A stretch of DNA of 64,000 nucleotides from RPQJ01 sp963731105 (GTDB taxonomy: Bacteria > Pseudomonadota > Gammaproteobacteria > Steroidobacterales > Steroidobacteraceae). Positions 48,361 to 58,123 of the stretch are shown piece after piece. The position numbers and the translations under genes were made by a program. The notes under the pieces are model-generated. The model was not told the DNA's origin, made no database searches, and was given only the letters and a program-made list of their open reading frames with translations. Location of the stretch: contig CAVSUM010000024.1 in NCBI GenBank assembly GCA_963731105.1, positions 1 to 64,000 of the forward strand, given 5' to 3'. Positions within the stretch are counted from its first letter, which is position 1. The number at the start of each line of letters is the position of its first letter.

Positions 48361-51300
48361 TCACGCGAGCGAAGCGTCCGCCTGTTCCGGCGCCTTCGGC
48401 TCGATCTTCGGCGGCAGCAGCCGGTACATCACCGGCGTGACGATGCCGCCGAGCAGCGTCGACGAAATCAACCCACCGATGATCACGACCGCCAGCGGCG
48501 AATAGAGTCCCGAGCCCTGCACCGCGAGCGGCAGCAGGCCGCCGATCGCAGTGGCGGACGTGAGCAGGATCGGCAGGAAGCGGATCTCGCCGGCGCGCGC
48601 CACGGCCTCGGCGAGCGGCACGCCCTGCTCGCGCAGCTGGTTGCTGAAATCGACGAGCAGGATCGAGTTCTTGATCTGGATGCCGATCAGCGCCACCAGG
48701 CCGATGGTCGCGGTGAACGACAGCGTGTAGCCGGTGACCAGCAGCGCGACGAGGCCGCCGGCCACGCCGAGCGGAATCACGCCGGCGACGATCAGCATCG
48801 AGCGGAAGCTGCCGAACTCGAGCACCAGCACCGCGAGGATGCCGAACACGGCGACCAGCACGGCGGTGCCGATGCCGCCGAAGCTCTCCTGCCGCGCCTC
48901 GACCTCGCCGCCCGCGCGCAGCGCGTAGCCCGCCGGCAAGTCCAGCGCCTCGAGCCCCTTGAACACGTCACGCGTCACCTTGCCGGTGTTGAAGCCCGCC
49001 TCCGGAGAGGCGGTAAGCAGCACTTCGCGCTCGCGGTCGTGGCGGCGGATCAGGCTCGTGGCGGCCGAGAATTCCGGCGCAGCCAGCTGTCGCAACGGCA
49101 CCGGCCGCCCGGTGAGTGACGCGACCTCGATACGGTCCAGCATCTCGAGCGTCGGCCGGCCCTGCATCGGCAGGCGTACGGTGATGTCGTATTCGTCGCC
49201 GTCGCCCTCGCGGAACTTGCCGGCGCTCGTTCCCGCCACGGCGGCACGTACCGTGCGGTCGATGTCCACGGGCGCGACGCCGAGCAGCGCCGCCTTCTGC
49301 GGATCGACGCGCAGGTCGAGGTCGGTGCGCAGCCGTTGCACCGGGTTGTCGACGTCGCGGGTGCCGGGCGTCGCCTCGATGATCTGTTCCGCCCGTGCCG
49401 CCAGCGAGCGCAGCTCGTCGAGGTCCGGTCCCGAGATCGCAACCTCGATCGGCGCGTTGATCGGCGGGCCATTGATGTATGACTCGACCATGATGCGCGC
49501 GCCCGGATACTCCGCGAACGCGGCACGCAGCTCCTCGTACAGCAGCGGGCTGCGCTGCGGGTCGAAGTCGTGGAGCTCGGCGAACACCTCGGCGACGTTG
49601 GCGTTGGTCTCCTCCGGATAGATGTTGTAGTAGACGCGCGGATTGCCGCGGCCCAGGTTGGCGAACCAGTGCTTCACCTCGGGGTGGCGCCCGAGTTCCT
49701 CCTCGACGAAGCGCAGCGCACGGTCCGTGTCGGCGAGGCTCGCACCGTCCGGCGTCTCGACCGTGATGCGGAACTGCGGGATGTCGGCTGCAGGAAACAG
49801 GCTGAAGCCGATCAGCGGCACGAGCGCGAACGACCCGAGCACCAATCCCGTTGCCACCACCATCGTGCGCACCGGCTTCGCGAGCGCGCGCTGCAGTGTC
49901 GGCACGTACCAGCGGCGGATCGCCCCGGTGACCAGCTTGAAGGCGCGCCCGCCCTCGTCGGCCTCGCCCCCGGCCTTGAGCACGCGGCTCGCCAGGAACG
50001 GAATCACCGTGTACGCCACCACCAGCGAGGCGAGCACGGTGTACAGCACCGCCGCCGGCAGCGAGCGGATGAACAGGCCGGCGCCCTCGGGCAGGAACAG
50101 CAGCGGCAGGAACGCGAACAGCAGCGTCACCGTGCAGCCGAGCACGGCGAGCGCGATCTGGTCGGTGGCGGCGATCGCCGCTTCGACGCGCGAGTAGCCG
50201 GCGCGCAGGTAGCGGGCGATGTTCTCCACGACGACGATCGAGTCGTCCACCAGCAGCCCGAGCGCCAGCACGAAACCCGCGATCGACAGCTGGTTGAGCG
50301 AAAAGCCGGTGAAGTACAGCGCCGACAGGCCGATCGCGAGCGACAGCGGGATCGAGATCATCACCACCAGCGACGCGCGCCAGCCGAGCGGCAGCAGCGT
50401 CAGCAGCACCAGGCCGATGGCGATCGCGAAGTCGATGCCGAGGCGCGTCAGCCGGTGCTGGACGTTGCGCGTCTGGTCGAAGCCGCGCTCGAGCCGCACG
50501 TTCCCGGGCAGGCTGGCCTCGAAGCGGTCGAGGCGCTGGTAAATGCCGTCGCGCACTGCGAACACGTCGACGCGGTCCTTCGCATTGGCCGTGACGAACA
50601 CGGCGCGCTCGCCCTTGAAGCGCCCGGTGTAGCGCTCCTCCGCCGTGTCCCAGCTCACCGTGGCCACGTCGCGCAGCTCGACGATGCGGCCGTCGCGGCT
50701 CGCGACGACGGTGCGCGCGATCTCCTCGAGCGAGTCATAGCTGCCCGAGGTCTTGAGGTTGTACTTGCGCAGTCCGACGTCCACCGAGCCGCCGGGGATC
50801 GAGGCGTTCTCGCCACGCAACGCCATCTCGATCTGCCCGAGCGTGACGCCGGACCGGCCCATGCGCTCGAGATCCACCGCGACGCGCACCTCGGGCTGCG
50901 GGAATGCCCAGGACTCGCTGCGCCGCACGCCGGGCACCGTCTCGATCGTGTCGCGCAGGTCCTCGGCGAGGTTCTTCAGCTCCCGGTAGCTCGCGTCCCG
51001 CTGACCAGCGCCAGCTGCGCGATGTTGACCAGGCCCGGAGCCGGCCTTGCGCACCTCGAGTGCGGCGAGGTCCGGCGGCAACTGGCTGCGGATGCGATTG
51101 ATCTCGCGCACCACGTCGTTGTAGACGTCGTCCGCGTCGGTGTGCCACTGGAACTCGACCTGTACCACGCCCACGCCGTCCATCGAGCGGCTGTCGATGC
51201 GCTTGATGTCGTCGAGCTCGTTGATGGCGTCCTCGATCGGGTCCACCACCAGCCGCTCGATGTCCTGCGGGTCGGCGCCCGGGTAGACCGCGACCACGGT

Positions 51301-51435
51301 CGGGATCGGCACGTGGAACTCGGGGTCCTCGGAGCGCGGGATGTTCACCAGCGAGTTGAGGCCCACGGCGATCAGCAGGCCGAACAGCACCAGCGTGAAC
51401 TGCCAGCGCTCGACGCTGAACTTCCAGATGCGCAT
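48361..51435 (-). CDS. RND efflux pump permease 3; short double frame shift near 51003-51036
   Basis: The 1,024-residue protein starts MRIWKFSVERWQFTLVLFGL. Porter region: AVYPGADPQDIERLVVDPIE near residue 50. VLALGLLVDDSIVVVENIAR near residue 395 carries the double Asp, and LVALIGIQIKNSILLVDFSN near residue 930 the conserved Lys. ANAKDRVDVFAVRDGIYQRL and SGPDLDELRSLAARAEQII are typical periplasmic loops of the HAE/MMPL-like group with RSEDPE near residue 34. Residues 130-145 read as nonsense (GSGPGQHRAAGAG); shifting one base in and one out restores LVNIAQLALVSGD. It is the last gene of the tetR-channel-adaptor-pump operon, 9 bp after the adaptor. Confidence 0.92.
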   Translation of the reverse strand: MRIWKFSVERWQFTLVLFGLLIAVGLNSLVNIPRSEDPEFHVPIPTVVAVYPGADPQDIERLVVDPIEDAINELDDIKRIDSRSMDGVGVVQVEFQWHTDADDVYNDVVREINRIRSQLPPDLAALEVRKAGSGPGQHRAAGAGQRDASYRELKNLAEDLRDTIETVPGVRRSESWAFPQPEVRVAVDLERMGRSGVTLGQIEMALRGENASIPGGSVDVGLRKYNLKTSGSYDSLEEIARTVVASRDGRIVELRDVATVSWDTAEERYTGRFKGERAVFVTANAKDRVDVFAVRDGIYQRLDRFEASLPGNVRLERGFDQTRNVQHRLTRLGIDFAIAIGLVLLTLLPLGWRASLVVMISIPLSLAIGLSALYFTGFSLNQLSIAGFVLALGLLVDDSIVVVENIARYLRAGYSRVEAAIAATDQIALAVLGCTVTLLFAFLPLLFLPEGAGLFIRSLPAAVLYTVLASLVVAYTVIPFLASRVLKAGGEADEGGRAFKLVTGAIRRWYVPTLQRALAKPVRTMVVATGLVLGSFALVPLIGFSLFPAADIPQFRITVETPDGASLADTDRALRFVEEELGRHPEVKHWFANLGRGNPRVYYNIYPEETNANVAEVFAELHDFDPQRSPLLYEELRAAFAEYPGARIMVESYINGPPINAPIEVAISGPDLDELRSLAARAEQIIEATPGTRDVDNPVQRLRTDLDLRVDPQKAALLGVAPVDIDRTVRAAVAGTSAGKFREGDGDEYDITVRLPMQGRPTLEMLDRIEVASLTGRPVPLRQLAAPEFSAATSLIRRHDREREVLLTASPEAGFNTGKVTRDVFKGLEALDLPAGYALRAGGEVEARQESFGGIGTAVLVAVFGILAVLVLEFGSFRSMLIVAGVIPLGVAGGLVALLVTGYTLSFTATIGLVALIGIQIKNSILLVDFSNQLREQGVPLAEAVARAGEIRFLPILLTSATAIGGLLPLAVQGSGLYSPLAVVIIGGLISSTLLGGIVTPVMYRLLPPKIEPKAPEQADASLA

Positions 51436-51444
51436 CGGGTGTGC

Positions 51445-52508
51445 TCAGCCCGGGTCCACGACCACGCGCACGGCGCGACCGTCGCTGAGCCAGGCGGCCC
51501 CGTCGGTGATCACCTGCTCGCCGGGCGCCAGGCCCGCGACGACCACGACGCGCTCGCCGACGATCGATCCGAGCGTGACCTGCCGGCGCCGCGCGACGTC
51601 GCTGCCGGCTTCGACCACGTAGATCGTGCCGGCCGATCCGTTCGCCTCGACCAGGGCCGTGACCGGGACGACGGTGCTGGCCGTCGAATCGCCCGGTCCC
51701 TGCAGTGCGATCCTCACCTTGGCGACCAGGCCGCGCGCGAAACGCGCGTCACCCGGCACTACGTCGATCTCGACGTCGAACGTGCCGGTGAACGGGTCGG
51801 CGCTCGAGCCGACGCGGGTCACGCGGCCTTCGAACTCGCGGCCGGGGAATGCATCGAATGCGAGCGTCGCGCCGTCCCCGATGTCGACGCGCACGGCGTC
51901 GCGGTCGGCGAGCGCGGTGCGCACGATCCAGCCCCGGCCGGTCGCGCCGAGCACCAGCACCGGCTGACCTCCCTGCACCAGTTCGCTGGCGCGCGCCAGG
52001 CGCTGCAGCACGACGCCGTCGGCGGGCGCCTCGATGCGGGCGAAGCGCGCGTTGAACTCAGCCGATTGCAGGCCGGAGCGCGCGACGTTGTAGGCCGTGG
52101 TGAGGTCCTCGACCTGCTCCCGCGTGGCGACCTCGTCAGCCAGCAGCTGCCGGGCGCGCTCGAGGTCGCGGCGGGCCTTGGCCACGCCTTCGGCGGCCTG
52201 CGCCACCGCGGTATCAACCTCGGTGCTGCGCAGCACGGCCAGTACCTGGCCGGCCTGCACAAGGTCGCCGACGTCCACGTCCACGCGCTCGACGACGCCG
52301 CCGACCTTGAACGACAGCCGCAGCTCGTCGCGCGGCACCAGCAGCCCGACCGCGCGCACCTCGTCGTCGAGCGCGACGCTTTCCGCCGGCGCGGTGCGCA
52401 CCGGTGCCGCCGTGGCCTGGGTGCAATCTCGGCGGGTGCGGGCGCTTCGCCACAGGCGGCGAGCAGCACGGCGGCGGCAAGGCCCGGGACCAGGGATGAC
52501 CGTCTCAT
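51445..52508 (-). CDS. RND periplasmic adaptor 3; frame broken near 52425
   Basis: The ATG at 52508 overlaps the channel stop by 4 bp. The signal peptide is lipoprotein type (AAAVLLAACGEA, Cys19). A one-base shift near 52425 follows EIAPRP; the continuing frame is normal adaptor sequence: LSFKVGGVVERVDVDVGDLV, VAKARRDLERARQLLADEVA in the hairpin, RFARIEAPADGVVLQRLARA, then the barrel (FDAFPGREFEGRVTRVGSSA) and GLAPGEQVITDGAAWLSDGR at the end. About 354 residues. It links pump 3 to channel 3. Confidence 0.88.
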
Positions 52509-54010
52509 CGAGGCAACTCCTTGTCCGCGGCGCGCGGGTCGCCGACCGCGTATTCCAGCTCGGCGATGCGCGACAGGTATTCGGCGCGCACGCGGTTGAG
52601 GTTGAGGCGGGCGTCGGTCATGGTGCGGCGCGCGTCGACGAACTCCGCCTGGTTGACCTGCCCGAGGTCGCGCTTGCGGGTGGTGATGCGCAGCGCACCG
52701 TCGGCCGCTTCGGCGCGCTTCAGCGCCGTGTCGAGCGAGGCGTCCGCGACCCCGAGATCCTCGACCGCCTGCTGCACCTCGAGGCGCACTCGTTGCGCGG
52801 CGAGGTCGCGCGTGGCGCGCAGCTCGTCGGTGAAGGCGCGCGCCTCGGCAAGTGCCGCGCGATCTGCGCCGCCGCGGAACACGTTCCAGCGCAGGATCAC
52901 CGAGGCGAGCGCGTACCGCTCGTCCTCGCTGAAGCCGTAGTCGTCGCCCTGGATGCCGGTCTCGGCGCCGAGCAGCAGGCGCGGCCGGAACGCGGCGCGG
53001 GCGAGGTCCTGGCGCGCCTGTCCGCCGGCGATGGCGGCGTCGAGGCTGCGCAGCTCGGCGCGGCGGCCGGTGGCGAGCTGCTGCAGCAGCGCCGGATCGA
53101 GCTCTCGCCCGGCGAGGCGGCGCAGCAGCCGTTCGCGGGATCGCTCCACGGCAGACGCATCGATCTCCGCGTCCGGCAACCGTGCCGCGAGCGGGGCGTT
53201 GCGCAGCAGGTTCACGTAGCCCTGCGCGATGCGCACCCGGCTCGCCGCGGCGATGCGCTGCTGCTCGACCTCGAGCAGGTCGGCCTCGGCGCGCAGCACG
53301 AAGTCGCGGGTGATCTTGCCGTTGCGGTACAGGCTCGCGTTGGCGTCGAGGTTGGCCTGCGCCAGCTCGCGGGTGGCGTCGAGCACCAGCACCGCCTGCT
53401 GCCCCGCGATCCACAGGAAGTAGGCCTGCTGCGTGTCGCGGATCACGCGTGCGCGCAGGGCGTCGAGGTTGGCGCTGGCGCGGTCCACCTCGGCGCGGTT
53501 CGCGTCGACCGACGGGCGCAGGCGCGGCTCGTACAGCGGCTGCTCCACGACCAGCTTGGTCTCCTGCTCGTTGCCGCGCAGGAAGGTGATGCTCTGGTTG
53601 TCGATGCGCGGAAAGCGCGGCGGCTGGCCCGACGCGACCAGCAGCTCGTCGAGCGTGGCGTACACCGGATTCAGCAGGTCGCCGACCGGGAACTCGATGG
53701 TACGGCCGCCGTCCGCGACGCTGTAGCGGGCCGCGAGGTCGAGCGCCGGCAGGTAGCGGGCGCGGGCCTGGTCGAGTCCGGCCAGGCGCTGCCGGATGGC
53801 GGCCGCGCCGGCCTCGAGCTCGAGGTTGGCGGCGAGGGCGTCGTCGAGCACTTCGCGCAGCCCGGCCTCGACCGTGCCGAGGTCCTGCGCTGGCGGCGCG
53901 GTTGCCACCTGGGCAGGCGCCGCGACCGGCCACGCGAGGACGCCCGCCACCGCGAGCACCGCACGCCATTTGCGGCATCCTTCGGACCTGCTGGCAGGGG
54001 TGGATCGCAT
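52505..54010 (-). CDS. TolC-family outer-membrane channel 3
   Basis: The ATG at 54010 gives 501 residues; an in-frame Met at 54061 is less likely because it lies in the tetR 3' end. The signal peptide ends WPVAAPAQ. The first half has the helices VLDDALAANLELEAGAAAIR and QARARYLPALDLAARYSVAD, and LVVEQPLYEPRLRPSVDANR; the second half has LRRLAGRELDPALLQQLATG and RKRDLGQVNQAEFVDARRTM. No lipobox is seen, unlike channel 2. It is a trimeric exit duct for adaptor 3 and pump 3. It starts 13 bp after tetR. Confidence 0.9.
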   Translation of the reverse strand: MRSTPASRSEGCRKWRAVLAVAGVLAWPVAAPAQVATAPPAQDLGTVEAGLREVLDDALAANLELEAGAAAIRQRLAGLDQARARYLPALDLAARYSVADGGRTIEFPVGDLLNPVYATLDELLVASGQPPRFPRIDNQSITFLRGNEQETKLVVEQPLYEPRLRPSVDANRAEVDRASANLDALRARVIRDTQQAYFLWIAGQQAVLVLDATRELAQANLDANASLYRNGKITRDFVLRAEADLLEVEQQRIAAASRVRIAQGYVNLLRNAPLAARLPDAEIDASAVERSRERLLRRLAGRELDPALLQQLATGRRAELRSLDAAIAGGQARQDLARAAFRPRLLLGAETGIQGDDYGFSEDERYALASVILRWNVFRGGADRAALAEARAFTDELRATRDLAAQRVRLEVQQAVEDLGVADASLDTALKRAEAADGALRITTRKRDLGQVNQAEFVDARRTMTDARLNLNRVRAEYLSRIAELEYAVGDPRAADKELPR

Positions 54011-54023
54011 GACCGCCGCCTGC

Positions 54024-54659
54024 TCAGGGCCGCAAGGTGCGCAGCGCCATGGCGATGGCATGATCGACGAACTGCTGCACCGGGATGCCCTCGACCTCGA
54101 ACTGGCCCGCCTTGGTCGCGGCGATCTGGATGATGCCGTGCGAGAACGCCCACAGCGTCAGCGAGGTGACGTAGGGGTTGCCGATGTCGGCACGGATCGA
54201 GCCGTCGGCGACGCCGCGGTCGAGCGAGGCGACGAACGTCTCGTGCACGCGGTGCCCGGCGGCCATGCAGGCGGCCTCGCCTGGCTGCACGCCGTCGCTG
54301 CTGGTGCGTGCCTCGAAGCGCGCGCACGCGTCGAAGTAATGGGGCAATTCGCGCGCGAACCCCAGGTACGCCTGGCCGATCGCCTCGACTTCGTCGATGC
54401 CCCGCGGCCTGCCGACCACGGCGGCGGCAAAGCGCTGGCGCAGCATGTCGAGCGCCCGCTCGACGAGCGCCAGGTGGAGGTCGGCCTTGTCGCGGAAATA
54501 GACGTAGACCAGCGCCCGGCTCAACCGGGCGCGCCGCGCCACCTGGTCCATGGTGATGGCGTCCCAGCCGGACTCGGCGTACAGCGCCTCCGCCGCGTCG
54601 ACGATCTCGGCGCGCCGCCGATCCCGCTCTTCCTGCCTGCGCTCGGTGATGTGCGACAT
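54024..54659 (-). CDS. TetR-family regulator of efflux operon 3
   Basis: The 211-residue protein has the helix-turn-helix RRAEIVDAAEALYAESGWDA then DQVARRARLSRALVYVYFRD near residues 20-60. The C-terminal domain (GQAYLGFARELPHYFDACAR, and PYVTSLTLWAFSHGIIQIAA near residue 165) resembles TetR members that respond to lipophilic compounds. It is first in the operon, with an AT-rich operator/promoter region directly upstream (54660-54790). Confidence 0.92.
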   Translation of the reverse strand: MSHITERRQEERDRRRAEIVDAAEALYAESGWDAITMDQVARRARLSRALVYVYFRDKADLHLALVERALDMLRQRFAAAVVGRPRGIDEVEAIGQAYLGFARELPHYFDACARFEARTSSDGVQPGEAACMAAGHRVHETFVASLDRGVADGSIRADIGNPYVTSLTLWAFSHGIIQIAATKAGQFEVEGIPVQQFVDHAIAMALRTLRP

Positions 54660-54695
54660 GGCGCGGATTGTCGACCCGCGTCTGACACCATGTCA

Positions 54696-54715
54696 ATAAA
54701 TAGATGATTGTTTAT
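54696..54715. promoter_or_regulatory. AT-rich operator/promoter of efflux operon 3
   Basis: ATAAATA-GATGAT-TGTTTAT is a dyad with 7-bp arms (one mismatch), 37 bp upstream of the tetR start. It belongs to a strongly AT-rich stretch from about 54692 to 54765, exceptional in this GC-rich window. It is a likely TetR site combined with the operon promoter; individual -35 and -10 boxes are not clear. Confidence 0.6.
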
Positions 54716-54790
54716 TTGTTATTTAAAAAATCCATATATTCAATAGGTTACCTGTATTTCAGGCCCGGCCCCGAGCCGCGGCCTCGACTG

Positions 54791-55980
54791 TCAGCGGAGT
54801 TCGGCGCCCCCGACGATGGCCGCCGCGGCGCGGCGTGCCTTGTCGCGCGCCTGCTCGAGACTGTCGCCGCGCGCCAGCGTGACGCCCATGCGCCGCTTGC
54901 CGTGCACCTCGGGCTTGCCGAACAGGCGCAGCTGCGTATCGGGCTCGGCCAGTGCCTGCTCGACCGCGTGGAACACGACGTCGCGCGACTCGCCCTCGAG
55001 CAACACCGCGCAGGAGGCGGACGGCCCGGCCTGGCGGATCACCGGCACCGGCAGCCCGAGGATCGCGCGGGCGTGCAACGCGAACTGCGACAGGTCCTGC
55101 GACACCAGCGTCACGAGGCCGGTGTCGTGCGGCCGTGGCGAGACCTCGCTGAACCAGACGTCGTCGCCGCGGACGAACAGCTCCACGCCGAACAGGCCAG
55201 AGCCGCCAAGGTTGTCGGTCACGGTGCGCGCGATGCGCTCGGCCGCCTCCAGCGCAGCCGAGCTCATCGGTTGCGGTTGCCACGACTCGCGGTAGTCGCC
55301 GTCGACCTGCAGGTGGCCGATCGGCGCGCAGAAACTCGTGCCGCCGGCGTGACGCACCGTGAGCAACGTGATCTCGTAGTCGAAGCGGATGAACCCCTCG
55401 ACGATGACGCGACCCGCGCCGGCGCGCCCGCCGCCCTGCGCGTACTGCCAGGCGGGCAGGACGTCTTGCGTCGAGCGCAGCACGCTCTGGCCCTTGCCGG
55501 ACGAGCTCATCACGGGCTTGACCACGCACGGGAAGCCGATGGCGGCGACGGCGGCGCGATAGTCCTCGAGCGAATCGGCGAAGCGGTACGGCGAAGTCGC
55601 GAGCCCGAGTTCCTCCGCAGCCAGGCGGCGAATGCCCTCGCGGTCCATGGTGAGGCGCGCCGCACGCGCGGTGGGAATCACGCGGAAGCCCTCGGACTCC
55701 AGCTCGAGCAGTGCGGGGGTGGCGATCGCCTCGATCTCGGGCACGATCAGTGCCGGCCGTTCGCGCAGCACCAGCTCGCGCAGCGCCGTGGCGTCGAGCA
55801 TGTTCAGAACGTGCGACCGGTGCGCGACCTGCATGGCGGGCGCGTTCGGGTAGCGATCCGCCGCGATCACCTCGACGCCGAGCCGCTGCGCCTCGATCGC
55901 GACTTCCTTGCCGAGTTCCCCGGCACCGAGCAGCAGCACGCGCGTGCCGGAGGGGGAGAGGGGGTACCGATGGAAGTCAT
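54791..55980 (-). CDS. purT: Formate-dependent phosphoribosylglycinamide formyltransferase; frame broken near 55960
   Basis: The true start is ATG 55980: it reads MTSIGTP, and inserting one C in a C-run near 55960 continues LSPSGTRVLLLGAGELGKEV, the standard PurT opening. ADRYPNAPAMQVAHRSHVLN, then FPCVVKPVMSSSGKGQSVLR (ATP-grasp lid), then VDGDYRESWQPQPMS and GLFGVELFVRGDDVWFSEVS (metal ligands) and LPVPVIRQAGPSASCAVLLE follow. Total about 396 residues. PurT makes formyl-GAR from GAR, formate and ATP in purine synthesis. A large hairpin repeat begins 11 bp upstream of its start. Confidence 0.93.
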
Positions 55981-55990
55981 GGGGTAGCGG

Positions 55991-56095
55991 GAAGCGGATA
56001 GCGGATAGCGGATAGCGGATAGTTTAGGAGGTGCAGCGGCAGCCTGGAGCAACATCTCCGGCACGATCCGCTATCCGCTATCCGCTATCCGCTTC
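55991..56095. repeat. 30-bp perfect inverted repeat of heptamers (GGATAGC)
   Basis: Left arm 55991-56020 and right arm 56066-56095 are exact reverse complements. Each is GAAGC plus iterations of GGATAGC (left) or CTATCCG (right). The loop is 45 bases. It lies between purT (start 55980) and the Kef gene, whose last codons (KKRIADSG) and stop come from the right arm. The word CTATCCG also occurs at 19235-19255. Confidence 0.9.
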
Positions 56096-58081
56096 TTCCG
56101 GCCTGCCAGCAGCCGATTCTCCCCCCGCTCGAGGTCCTCGGACGTGCCCCACAGCACCAGCACGTCTCCTTCGCGCAACTGGGTGCCGGGGTCCGGGTCG
56201 CGGCCGAGGATGCCGTCGCGGCGCAGCGCGGTGACCCTGACCTTGCCGTGATCCAGGCCGAGTTCGCCGATGGAGCGCCCGACTGCGACGGCACCGGGCG
56301 GCAGCACGACGGTGCGCAACTGCTGGTGCAGCGCGTGCTCGCCGTCCTCCAGCGCGACGGCATCGTGCCGGCGGAACACGCTGCGCAGCAGCGCGTAGCG
56401 GTCGTGCCGGATGTCCTCGGTCGTCTCGAGCACCTCGCGGGCCGGGACATCGAGGAACAGCAGCACGTGCGACACCAGCGCCAGGCTGGTCTCGAAGATC
56501 TCCGGCACCACCTCGGTGGCGCCGGCGTCCTGCAGCGCCTCGAGGCGCGAGTCGTCCTCAGTCCGCACCAGCACCGGCAGGTCGCTGCGCAGGCGACGGA
56601 CCGAGCGCACGATCCTGAGCGCAGTGTCCGCGCCGTCGAACGATACCACCAGCACGCTGGCGTGCTCGAGGCCGAGCGCCCGCAGCACTTCCTGTTGCGA
56701 CGCATCGCCGTACACCACCGGGTCGCCGGCCTGGCGCGCATCGCGCACGCGGAACGGGTCGAGGTCGAGCGCGATGTACTCGAAGCCGCGCTTCTCGAGC
56801 ACCCGCGCCAGGTTCTGCCCGACGCGGCCGAAGCCGCAGATGATCACGTGCTCGCGCCGCGCCAGCTCGCGCGTGGCGGCCGTCTCGAGCGCCACCTCGG
56901 TCGGGATCGACCGTGCGCCGGCGCAGGATGAAGTCGGCGATGCGGCCGTTGTAGCGCACCAGCAGCGGCCCGAGCAGCATGCTGAGCGCGACCGTGGTGA
57001 GCAGCGCCTGCACGATGCCGTCGTCGGCCCGGTCGCCTTTCAGCAGCAGCGTCAGCAGCGCGAAGCCGAACTCGCCGCCCATGCAGACGACGAGGCCGGC
57101 GCGCAGCGCCTTGCGCGTGTTGGGCACGAACTGCCGCACGATCACGAGCATGATCAGCGTCTTCACCACCAGCAGCGCGGCCAGCAGCAGCAGCACCAGC
57201 GGCAGCTGCGCGAGCAGCAGGTGCAGGTCGAGCAGCATGCCGACCGAGACGAAGAACAGGCCGAGCAGGATGTCCTGGAACGGCTTGATCACCGCCTCGG
57301 TCTGGTGGCGGAACTCGGTCTCCGACAGCAGCATGCCGGCGAGGAATCCGCCCAGCGCCATGGACAACCCGAGCGCGTGCGTCGCCCAGGCCGACGACAG
57401 CGCCACGAACAGCACCGTGAGCGTGAAGGTCTCGGTGCTGCGGTGGCGGGCGATCTCGCGGAACAGCGGCCGGAACAGCCAGCGCCCCAGCATCAGCACG
57501 AGCAGCAGCGCTGCGATCGCGCGGCCGACCATGCCGAGCAGCCAGGCGGGGCCGAGCTGGTCGCCCGCGGCGTCGAGCGAAATCGCCAGCGCGAGCAGCG
57601 GGGCGAACGCGAGGTCCTGGAACAGCAGCACGCCGACCGCCACGCGCGAGTGGGTGCGGTTGATCTCGAGCTGTTCGCCGAGCTGGCGCACGACGATCGC
57701 CGTCGACGACATGGCGAGCGCGCCGCCGAGCACGATGGCGACCGCCGGCTCGGCGCCGAGCGCCCAGGCCGCCAGGCCGATCGCCGTCGTGGTGAGCACC
57801 ATCTGCAGGCCGCCCACGCCGACGACCTCCGCCTTCATCGCCACCATGCGGGCGAGCGAGAACTCGAGGCCGAGCGTGAACACCAGGAACACGATGCCGA
57901 TCTCGGCCAGCAGCCGCACCGCCGAGGCATCCGCGACCAGGCCGAGCGCGTGCGGGCCGAGGACCATACCGACGACGAGGTAGCCGAGGATGGGTGGCAG
58001 CGCGAACCGGCGCACGAGGGTCAGGACGGCCACCGAGCCGGCCAGCAGGATCAGGATCTGCGAGAGAATGTCGCCGGCCAT
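56071..58081 (-). CDS. Kef-type monovalent cation:proton antiporter (CPA2) with RCK domains; frame broken near 56912
   Basis: The ATG at 58081 gives about 670 residues. Residues 1-385 are the CPA2 membrane part with about 12 helices (LPPILGYLVVGMVLGPHALG, VFLVFTLGLEFSLARM, GGALAMSSTAIVVRQLGEQL, GLSMALGGFLAGMLLSETEF). After a one-base break near 56912 comes RCK-N (HVIICGFGRVGQNLARVLEK with the GxGxxG nucleotide-binding turn) and RCK-C (VLPPGAVAVGRSIGELGLDH, then GDVLVLWGTSEDLERGENRL). It moves K+ or Na+ against H+ under nucleotide control. The break falls in the linker after FILRR. Its C-terminus overlaps the repeat at 56066. Confidence 0.88.
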
Positions 58082-58123
58082 TGGCCCTCACCACGTGCCC
58101 GACCCGATGCTAGCATCGCAGCG

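Noticed and set aside
49570..52599. A plus-strand open frame of about 1,000 codons opposite efflux genes 3
   Set aside because: The opposite strand encodes conserved RND pump and adaptor sequence in the right order. The antisense frame is Arg/Asp/His/Val-rich without domains, a usual by-product of high GC at third codon positions.
55991..56095. Period-7 repeats as a CRISPR array
   Set aside because: The units are 7 bases, contiguous and without spacers, and no cas genes are present.
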